DNA of 20,102 bases from Phytoactinopolyspora endophytica (GTDB lineage: Bacteria; Actinomycetota; Actinomycetes; Jiangellales; Jiangellaceae). Shown piece by piece: positions 15,368-20,102 of the stretch. The notes beneath the pieces are model-generated. The model saw only the letters and a program-made list of their open reading frames with translations. It was not told where the DNA came from and searched no databases. The stretch lies in assembly GCF_004138495.1 (NCBI RefSeq), contig NZ_ML142861.1, positions 39,487 to 59,588 of the forward strand. The letters are read 5' to 3'. How positions within the stretch are numbered: position 1 is the stretch's first letter; the number at the start of each line of letters is the position of its first letter. The translations under genes and the position numbers were made by a program.

Positions 15368-15582
15368 GCGGCACCACCTCCCTCGGCCGTCCGGCGGGCA
15401 TGACGACGGTGCGCATCGGTCAACTCCTCGAAGGTGCGGTCGAACACGCCATCTGGCGATTCGAACCACCTTTGTTCGACGCCTCGGCCGGCATCGTCGA
15501 AGGCGAATCGCCAGGTCCCGCTCAGATCGGTCCATCGCGGACGGCGCAGTAACGGCCTCGGGTGCGGTGTCGTCTCGGTCAC
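15364..15582 (-). pseudogene. Remnant of a glycoside hydrolase family 2 gene (N-terminal end only)
   Basis: From GTG 15582 the product begins with HPRPLLRRPRWTDLSGTWRF and continues AFDDAGRGVEQRWFESPDGVFDRT. This is the characteristic start of the GH2 sugar-binding domain of beta-galactosidase/beta-glucuronidase-like enzymes (R-P-x-L-x-R-x-x-W-x-x-L-x-G-x-W-x-F). After residue about 50 it changes abruptly to FEELTDAHRRHARRTAEGGG and ends at 72 codons, whereas GH2 proteins have 550 or more. The new tail may be the C-terminus of the same or another gene joined by an in-frame deletion near 15432. Its TGA overlaps the sulfatase ATG, so translation, if any, would couple to the sulfatase. No glycosidase activity is possible. 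Confidence 0.7.
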
Positions 15583-15611
15583 GGCAGCTGCTCAAGTCCC
15601 AGAGTCTTCTA

Positions 15612-15627
15612 ACGTTGTGTACAACGT
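15612..15627. promoter_or_regulatory. Palindromic LacI-type operator of the GH2-sulfatase operon
   Basis: ACGTTGT-GT-ACAACGT is a perfect 7-bp inverted repeat around a 2-base centre, and has the same CGTT-N6-AACG frame as the site at 12498. It lies 30 bases before the GH2-remnant start. On the minus strand it fills the space between a -35-like TTTACT and a -10-like TAGAAG, both weak. A repressor bound there would block that operon. Confidence 0.6.
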
Positions 15628-15657
15628 AGTAAAGCACGCAACCTCATGCCCTCTCAA

Positions 15658-16482
15658 TCACGGCCTCAAGAGGTGCTCGGTCAGGCCGTACAGACGTCGC
15701 GCGTCGTCCGCGTCCAACGTGGACAGCGACAAGGAGACCGGCTTCCCGCTGTCGGAGGCGATCAGCGGCCGATCGGGCGGATTATCCATCAGCTCGATGA
15801 CGGGCCGGATGCTCTTCTCAACCGGCCGGGCGAAGAACCGCGCAAGGGTCTTGATGAACGCCTTCGCCGGCTGCTTCAAGGTCGCCGTGCCACTGTCGGT
15901 GAACCCCGGATGGTAGAGAACGTAACGTGTCCGCCCGCCGGGGTGATGGTCCGCATACCCCACGCCAAGAAGGTCGGTCGCCCGGCCGCCCTGAAGCATC
16001 GCGCGCACGCTGCCGTAACGCTTACCCAGCGTGAGGTCCTCCCAGTGGACACGCCCCTTAGTGATGCCGATCCCGCAGATGTTCACGATCACCGGCGCGC
16101 CGCCCTTCTCGAGTAGCTCGGTGAGACCGTAACTGAGCAGGAACCGGCTGACGTAGTAGAGGGCGAAGGTGCTCTCGAACCCATCGACGGTCTCCTCCCG
16201 CCGGTGGAAGTGCCGGATCGCGGTGAGCACGAGACCGTCGAGTGAGTCGTTCCGGGCCTTGATCTCCTTGATAACGCGTCTGTTCTCGGCCACCGAGATC
16301 AAGTCCGCTCGGATGAACTCCGCCCGATCGGCAGCGCCGATCTCCGCCGCTTCGTCAAGGAACGCCCGCCCCCGTCCGGAGTCGCTGCCGATGACGGTCA
16401 CACGACCGCCGGCTCGGAGGTAGTGCATGGCGACGCCGCGACCCATGCCGGTTGTACCACCGGCCACAACGATGTTCTTCAT
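15658..16482 (-). CDS. Short-chain dehydrogenase/reductase-like protein with a non-canonical active site
   Basis: 274 residues with a clear Rossmann start: MKNIVVAGGTTGMGRGVAMH, the glycine motif GGTTGMGRG at 8-16, acidic D60 and HPGFTDSG (191-198). The catalytic elements look altered: the usual NAG is TAI (87-89 in LVLTAIRHF), the catalytic serine position reads NICGIG, and the place where YxxxK is expected reads KRYGSVRAMLQGGRATDLL, giving YxxxR at 156-160 or no tyrosine. It may bind NAD(P) without classical oxidoreductase activity. The ATG at 16482 has GAGGG 3 bases upstream. It is divergent from the tetR gene and shares TGACTT operator half-sites with it, so it is probably that regulator's target. 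Confidence 0.85.
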   Translation of the reverse strand: MKNIVVAGGTTGMGRGVAMHYLRAGGRVTVIGSDSGRGRAFLDEAAEIGAADRAEFIRADLISVAENRRVIKEIKARNDSLDGLVLTAIRHFHRREETVDGFESTFALYYVSRFLLSYGLTELLEKGGAPVIVNICGIGITKGRVHWEDLTLGKRYGSVRAMLQGGRATDLLGVGYADHHPGGRTRYVLYHPGFTDSGTATLKQPAKAFIKTLARFFARPVEKSIRPVIELMDNPPDRPLIASDSGKPVSLSLSTLDADDARRLYGLTEHLLRP

Positions 16483-16493
16483 CGACCCTCACT

Positions 16494-16561
16494 AAGTCAT
16501 CGAATGGTGACTTCGCACGATAGCGGGCGACCGGATATGATGTCAACGAGCGATGACTTAG
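16494..16561. promoter_or_regulatory. Face-to-face promoters and TetR-type operator sites between the SDR and tetR genes
   Basis: AAGTCA (16494-16499) and TGACTT (16508-16513) form an inverted pair 8 bases apart. A longer inverted repeat, CTAAGTCATCG (16492-16502) with CGATGACTTAG (16551-16561), frames the region. Minus-strand promoter: a perfect -35 TTGACA (16541-16546), 18 bases, then TATCGT (16517-16522). Plus-strand promoter: TTCGCA (16512-16517), 18 bases, then TATGAT (16536-16541). The half-sites therefore cover both expected transcription starts, as in an autoregulated TetR pair. Confidence 0.65.
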
Positions 16562-16588
16562 CTCTACAGCTCACGGAAGGGAAGTTCG

Positions 16589-17179
16589 GTGACAGAGAAG
16601 CGACGGCGAGACAAGCCGGCCACCAAGGCGGCCCTACTGGAGTCGGCCCGGCTGCGATTCGCCCGCGACGGTTACGACGCGACGAGCGTCCGCGACGTGG
16701 CCCGAGACGCGGGCGTCGACCCCACCCTGATCTTTCGTTATTTCGGCTCGAAGAAGCAGTTGTTCGACGAGGCCACGACCACACCTGCCGAAGAGGCGGA
16801 CTTGCTCGACGGGCCGCCGGAAGAGATGGTCGCCCGGATGGTCAGCTCGGTCGTCTTCCATGACTGGTCTCGCTACGGCGGCGAACACCCGCTCGTGGCG
16901 ATGCTGCGATCATCCGCACTTCCCGACGTGCGAGAGCGCATCCGCGACGAGGTGTGTCACGAGTACGTTGACGCGTTCGAGAAGCTGGTCGACGGCCCGG
17001 ATGCGGCCTTGCGCGCCGAGTTGCTCAGCGCGTGGCTCGTCGGCATGGGCATCCTCCGGTCCGTCGTCCGCACTCCCGCCATGAGCGACGCACAGGCGAC
17101 AGATCTAGCCCCATACGTCGAGGCCGTCGCCACCAGCCTGCTCGGCCGCCCGATGACTGGCGTGGCGACGACTGACTGA
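16589..17179 (+). CDS. TetR/AcrR-family transcriptional regulator
   Basis: 196 residues. The N-terminal TetR domain is clear: KAALLESARLRFARDGYDAT, then the helix-turn-helix TSVRDVARDAGVDPTLIFRY (32-51) and FGSKKQLFDEA. The C-terminal ligand domain is variable, as usual, with MVSSVVFHDW and AELLSAWLVGMGILRSVVRT helices. It starts with GTG; GGAAGGGAAG lies about 5 bases upstream. It is divergent from the SDR-like gene, and repeated TGACTT half-sites lie between them, so it most likely represses both. The ligand is unknown. Confidence 0.93.
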   Translation: MTEKRRRDKPATKAALLESARLRFARDGYDATSVRDVARDAGVDPTLIFRYFGSKKQLFDEATTTPAEEADLLDGPPEEMVARMVSSVVFHDWSRYGGEHPLVAMLRSSALPDVRERIRDEVCHEYVDAFEKLVDGPDAALRAELLSAWLVGMGILRSVVRTPAMSDAQATDLAPYVEAVATSLLGRPMTGVATTD

Positions 17180-17265
17180 TGGGCAACTCACCTCGGCACA
17201 CCGTTCACACGGGCTGATCAACCACACCGACACCTGGATGCCGTTGCGAATCTCAGCGTGTACGT

Positions 17266-17297
17266 TTAGGCTCGCCTAAGTTAGCCTTGCCTATGCT
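17266..17297 (+). promoter_or_regulatory. DtxR/IdeR-type iron box and promoter of the siderophore-interacting protein gene
   Basis: TTAGGCTCGCCTAAGTTAG (17266-17284) agrees with the classic 19-bp box TTAGGTTAGCCTAACCTAA at 14 positions and contains the exact palindrome TTAGGC-tc-GCCTAA. The adjoining TTAGCCTTGCCTA suggests room for a second dimer. The -10 TATGCT (17292-17297) follows directly, so an iron-loaded repressor would cover the promoter. Iron repression is established for this family of boxes; here it is inferred. Confidence 0.75.
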
Positions 17298-17303
17298 GAA
17301 CAT

Positions 17304-17330
17304 ATGAGCCTCACACGGGGAATACGATGA
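17304..17330 (+). CDS. 8-codon leader ORF overlapping the siderophore-interacting protein start
   Basis: ATG at 17304 encodes MSLTRGIR and stops at TGA 17328-17330, overlapping the next gene's ATG (ATGA). The ATG stands 6 bases after the -10 TATGCT with no ribosome site, the leaderless arrangement. The gene's own GGGG ribosome site lies inside this ORF. It may couple translation to the downstream gene, or be accidental. Confidence 0.35.
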   Translation: MSLTRGIR

Positions 17331-18382
17331 CGATCACCGCCGCCGATACGAACGATGGTGCGCTGAGCACCGCCGAGAAGACCGACACCAGCACGCTGCC
17401 CTGGCGCCCGTTCCGGGTCACCGTCGCGCGACTGCAACGGCTCAGCCCGTCGTTCCTGCGAATCACCTTCACCGGCGACGACCTCGACCAGTTCGGGTAC
17501 GACGGTCCGGACCAGCGGATCAAGCTCTACATCCCGCGCCTGGGCCAAGGGTTGCCCGATTTCTCCTTCACCGACTGGTACACGCAGTACCGCAACTTCG
17601 ATCCAGCGACGCGGGGCTTCGTCCGCACCTACACCATCCGCGCCGTCCGACCGGAGCGCCGCGAGCTCGACGTCGACTTCGTCATGCACGGCCACCCCGC
17701 ACCGACGGCCCCGGTCAGCACGGAAGCGGCGTGCCCGGCGGCGACGTGGGCGACAGACGCCTCGCCCGGGGACGAAGTCGTCCTGATCGGGCCCAACCGC
17801 GTGTGCCCAGGTGACAGCGGCGGCCACGAATGGAACCCGCCGGCCGGCGCACGCGACATCGTCCTCGCCGGCGACGAGACCGCGGTCCCGGCCATCGCCG
17901 GTATCTTGGAGTCGCTATGCGACGACGGCCTCAACGGTTCGACGCCGAACGGCACCGCGCCGGAGCATGGAGTACTGCCGTCCGCGGACGCGCGGATCCG
18001 GGTCTTCCTCGAGATACCGGAACCGGCCGACGCGTTGGACCTGCAGGCACCCGACAACGTCGAGATCACCTGGTTGCCACGACGGCGCGACGACGGCACG
18101 TCGGCACCCAACGGTGAGCCCTTGGTCAGCGCAGTCACGGCCGTCACCTTCGACGCGCCGCAGTCGTCCGCCGACGACGCCTCGATGGTCGACACGGTGG
18201 ACATCGACCTCGAGGTCCTCTGGGAGGTCGCGGCCGGAGCCACGAGCAGTGTCTATGTCTGGGTGGCCGGCGAAGCCGGTGCCGTCAAGGCCATCCGCCG
18301 GCACCTGGTCCGCGAGCGCGGCATCGACAAGGGTGCCGTCACCTTCATGGGCTACTGGCGCCTCGGCCGCGCCCTCGACTGA
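17327..18382 (+). CDS. Siderophore-interacting protein (SIP family flavin-dependent ferric reductase)
   Basis: 351 residues. The N-terminal FAD-binding barrel includes FRVTVARLQRLSPSFLRITF and the FAD motif R100-T-Y-T-I-R105. The C-terminal SIP domain includes IVLAGDETAVPAIAGILESL and ends YVWVAGEAGAVKAIRRHLVR, then MGYWRLGRA. Related ViuB/FscN-like proteins reduce Fe(III)-siderophores with NAD(P)H in the cytosol to release iron. It is longer than the common 260-290 residues because of Ala/Pro/Thr-rich insertions after VMHGHP (about 122-138) and in the C-domain (about 200-212 and 240-285). A GGGG ribosome site lies 6 bases before ATG. The iron box upstream supports the role. No siderophore biosynthesis or transporter gene is adjacent. 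Confidence 0.92.
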   Translation: MTITAADTNDGALSTAEKTDTSTLPWRPFRVTVARLQRLSPSFLRITFTGDDLDQFGYDGPDQRIKLYIPRLGQGLPDFSFTDWYTQYRNFDPATRGFVRTYTIRAVRPERRELDVDFVMHGHPAPTAPVSTEAACPAATWATDASPGDEVVLIGPNRVCPGDSGGHEWNPPAGARDIVLAGDETAVPAIAGILESLCDDGLNGSTPNGTAPEHGVLPSADARIRVFLEIPEPADALDLQAPDNVEITWLPRRRDDGTSAPNGEPLVSAVTAVTFDAPQSSADDASMVDTVDIDLEVLWEVAAGATSSVYVWVAGEAGAVKAIRRHLVRERGIDKGAVTFMGYWRLGRALD

Positions 18383-18415
18383 GGCTCGTGCGGGCAGTGC
18401 TCGGCGAACCACTTC

Positions 18416-19357
18416 TCAGCGGAGCATCGCGTCGGGATAGTCGACGTCAACCTCTTCGATGACGACGTCGAACCCCTCGCCGTCGGCGTCGCCGCCCACG
18501 TCGTGAATGCTCACGCAGATCCCGGTCTGCCGGTCCAGCGCCACGCGGTGCGCATCGGCGAACTTCGGCAACGGATCTGGGAGCGGTCCGCCTTCTTCCC
18601 GCAGGATGGCGACCGTGACGTCGTTGAACAACAACGGACAGCACGAGCAGCGAGGATCGTAGGCGGATGCCGGACGGACCGTCGCGATGAGCGTGGGCCG
18701 TCCCAGCCGATCGGCTTCCTGCAGCTCCAGGATCTCGACGCCAGTCGGCCGCTCTCCGGTCGCCGGCGGTTCGTCGTCCAGATCCGCCCCGTCGGCCAGC
18801 TCGACCGGGTCCAGCATGGCCACCCAGTAATAGTTCTGGTGCATCGGATCGTCGTCATCGCCGATGGAGTCATCCGGGCGACGCTCCACCAGTCCGTCCG
18901 GGCGCCGCAAGGGCTGCGGAGCCTGCCGATCCCGCGGATCCGGGAACTCCGCTTGTGGTGCCCCCGGATCCAGCGACGCCGGAAACTCGGCCGGCTGCGG
19001 CAGACCCGAACCCTGCGGGGCCTCCTGTTCCGGCTGTGGCAAAGGAACGTACCTCCCGATCTCCTCGCCGCGGCGAGGAGCGACGCCGGGGACTGCGCCG
19101 GGATCGGGGACGGCCTCCGGGTCGAGCACCACGCTCATCGCTGCTCGGCCACGGCGGAGGTCGTCGCGCTCGTCGACCACGTACGGCGGCCTGCTCGACG
19201 GCTCGATGTACTCCACACGCATCAGGCCCGGACGCCGGATCCACGCCCGCACCCGCTCGCCGTCGTCGCGCCCCACCATGGTCCGGGTCAGCCGCACCGA
19301 AGACCACAGCCACGGCGACGAGCGCGCCAACGCCCGGAACGTCTCGACATCAACCAC
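18416..19357 (-). CDS. Unrecognised protein with a proline-rich middle and a Cys cluster
   Basis: I do not recognise this 313-residue protein. The N-terminal part (1-62: FRALARSSPWLWSSVRLTRT, then RVRAWIRRPGLMRVEY) looks like a small beta-rich domain, vaguely like the start of LolA-type or sigma-regulator-associated proteins. Residues about 80-155 are proline-, glutamate- and glutamine-rich, probably disordered. The C-terminal part (175-313) looks folded, with NYYWVAMLDPVELADG, a cluster C237-S-C-C240 and an acidic end (VVIEEVDVDYPDAM). No signal peptide or membrane segment is seen. The start is GTG with no ribosome site, but TACCGT lies 7 bases upstream, so a leaderless start is possible. 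Codon use agrees with its neighbours. It is convergent with the SIP gene. Confidence 0.75.
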   Translation of the reverse strand: MVDVETFRALARSSPWLWSSVRLTRTMVGRDDGERVRAWIRRPGLMRVEYIEPSSRPPYVVDERDDLRRGRAAMSVVLDPEAVPDPGAVPGVAPRRGEEIGRYVPLPQPEQEAPQGSGLPQPAEFPASLDPGAPQAEFPDPRDRQAPQPLRRPDGLVERRPDDSIGDDDDPMHQNYYWVAMLDPVELADGADLDDEPPATGERPTGVEILELQEADRLGRPTLIATVRPASAYDPRCSCCPLLFNDVTVAILREEGGPLPDPLPKFADAHRVALDRQTGICVSIHDVGGDADGEGFDVVIEEVDVDYPDAMLR

Positions 19358-19520
19358 AGCTCAGACGGTACCCGCGGGCGTGCCTGCGTGCGACGCCGTT
19401 TTTCGACGGCGGGATCCGACGCTCGAACATCGAGTTGAGACGATGAACCATCGCACGTCTCGTCAGAATCGCTTTGACTGGAACATGTCCGTTGAGCACC
19501 AATGAAAGGCCCACACCGAC
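19358..19520. other. Divergent intergenic region with small hairpins
   Basis: It holds three short inverted repeats: CGCCG (19394-19398) with CGGCG (19407-19411), CTCGA-ACA-TCGAG (19422-19434), and CGATG-AAC-CATCG (19441-19453). A -35-like TTGACT (19474-19479) precedes the plus-strand gene, but no good -10 is seen at proper spacing. No gene is visible. Confidence 0.4.
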
Positions 19521-19991
19521 ATGTCCATGGCCATGACCGCAGAAGCCCGCGAGCAGTTCCTCGCCGAGACCCGGATCGGCATCTTCACCGTCGCCCGGCC
19601 CGAACCCGGGCGCGCGCCACTCTCCGTACCGGTCTGGTACGGGTACACACCCGGCGGCGATGTCGAAGTCTTCATGGACGCAGGTTCGGTGAAGGACAGG
19701 CTGTTACGCCAGGCGGAGCGGTTCAGTCTCAGCGTGCACACCGAGGACGTCCCGTACCGCTACGTCACGGTCGAAGGGCCGGCCTCGTGGGAGGAGTCTC
19801 CGACGACGGAGCAGCTCCACACGGTCGCCGCGCGCTACCTCGATCCCGACGACGCCGACAACTACGTCAAGACCCAGGTGAACAGTCCGACGCTCCTCGT
19901 CCGCATGCGCCCCGAGCGGTGGTTGAGCAACGACCAGACCGACGTGTGGGCGCAGCTCCGCGCCGAATGGTACGGCACCTCACGCGCCTGA
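19521..19991 (+). CDS. Pyridoxamine 5'-phosphate oxidase-fold (PPOX/FMN split-barrel) protein
   Basis: 156 residues with the split-barrel pattern: a first helix and strand EQFLAETRIGIFTVARPEPG, APLSVPVWYGYTPGGDVEVF, SVKDRLLRQAERFSLSVHTE, and the conserved YRYVTVEGPASWEE strand followed by a helix. Proteins of this class bind FMN or F420 and act as small reductases or oxidases; actinobacteria have many. The cofactor cannot be decided from the sequence. The start ATG at 19521 has GAAAGG 11 bases upstream; in-frame ATGs at 19527 and 19533 are alternatives. A strong terminator follows. Confidence 0.85.
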   Translation: MSMAMTAEAREQFLAETRIGIFTVARPEPGRAPLSVPVWYGYTPGGDVEVFMDAGSVKDRLLRQAERFSLSVHTEDVPYRYVTVEGPASWEESPTTEQLHTVAARYLDPDDADNYVKTQVNSPTLLVRMRPERWLSNDQTDVWAQLRAEWYGTSRA

Positions 19992-20030
19992 TCCGACGGC
20001 GCAGTCACGACCCCACGCCCAGCCACGCAG

Positions 20031-20078
20031 CAACGTCCTGCGGACCGAGCGCTATAGCCCTCGGTCCGCAGGACGTTG
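20031..20078. terminator. Perfect 19-bp terminator hairpin
   Basis: CAACGTCCTGCGGACCGAG (20031-20049) is the exact complement of the bases at 20060-20078, with a 10-base loop containing the palindrome GCTATAGC. It starts about 40 bases after the PPOX gene stop. No T-tract follows, but the stem strength makes it a good intrinsic, possibly bidirectional, terminator. Confidence 0.75.
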
Positions 20079-20102
20079 TGAAGGAGACTCAGACGGCGAG
20101 GC

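Noticed and set aside
15368..15637. N-terminal extension of the sulfatase
   Set aside because: It is Arg-rich and overlaps the GH2-remnant frame. The ATG at 15367 has a good ribosome site and yields the family start.
19424..19439. TCGAACATCGAGTTGA as a LexA box
   Set aside because: The second half-site is mismatched and spaced 5 instead of 4, and the neighbouring genes have no link to DNA damage.
20031..20078. CAACG/CGTTG ends of the last hairpin as another LacI operator
   Set aside because: They are part of a perfect 19-bp stem downstream of a gene; the CGTT-N6-AACG spacing is absent.

Overview
The window is chromosomal DNA from a high-GC Gram-positive bacterium, an actinobacterium. Evidence for this is the strong G/C preference at third codon positions, many GTG starts, frequent 4-base ATGA/GTGA start-stop overlaps, several promoters whose -10 box sits 6-8 bases from a start codon (leaderless transcription), and a DtxR/IdeR-type iron box. 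A Jiangellaceae- or Nocardioidaceae-like lineage is a guess from gene content, not something the sequence proves.

Layout. (1) 1-2987, minus strand: a housekeeping operon trpS - 2H phosphoesterase (2'-5' RNA ligase family) - YihY/BrkB membrane protein; the last gene runs off the left edge. (2) 3149-9055, plus strand: phosphoglucomutase (pgm), then a tightly overlapped operon of a DeoR-family regulator, galT, galE and galK. With pgm this is a complete Leloir route from galactose to glucose-6-phosphate. (3) 9056-10446: an accessory patch with a long inverted repeat, a BrnT-like toxin/RHH antitoxin pair behind a palindromic operator, two degenerate repeats resembling type I-E CRISPR repeats, and a probable fragment of an ISAs1-like transposase. 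(4) 10447-11259: NudC-type NAD(H) pyrophosphatase.

(5) 11430-15637 looks like a decayed carbohydrate-catabolism locus: a full-length LacI regulator, a HAD phosphatase of the beta-phosphoglucomutase type, a second LacI cut off after about 115 residues, a formylglycine-type sulfatase, and a 72-codon remnant of a glycoside hydrolase family 2 gene overlapping the sulfatase start. LacI-type operator sequences built on CGTT/AACG half-sites occur in front of both lacI genes, in the lacI-HAD intergenic region and in front of the GH2 remnant. The two LacI proteins share the same recognition-helix residues, so they probably read the same operators.

(6) 15658-17179: a divergent pair, a short-chain dehydrogenase-like protein lacking the usual catalytic residues and a TetR regulator, separated by face-to-face promoters and TGACTT half-sites. 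(7) 17266-18382: a siderophore-interacting flavoprotein behind an iron box, preceded by an 8-codon leaderless ORF that overlaps its start. (8) 18416-19357 (minus): an unrecognised protein with a proline-rich middle. (9) 19521-19991: a pyridoxamine-phosphate-oxidase-fold protein followed by a perfect 19-bp terminator hairpin. I see no rRNA or tRNA gene and no intact insertion sequence.
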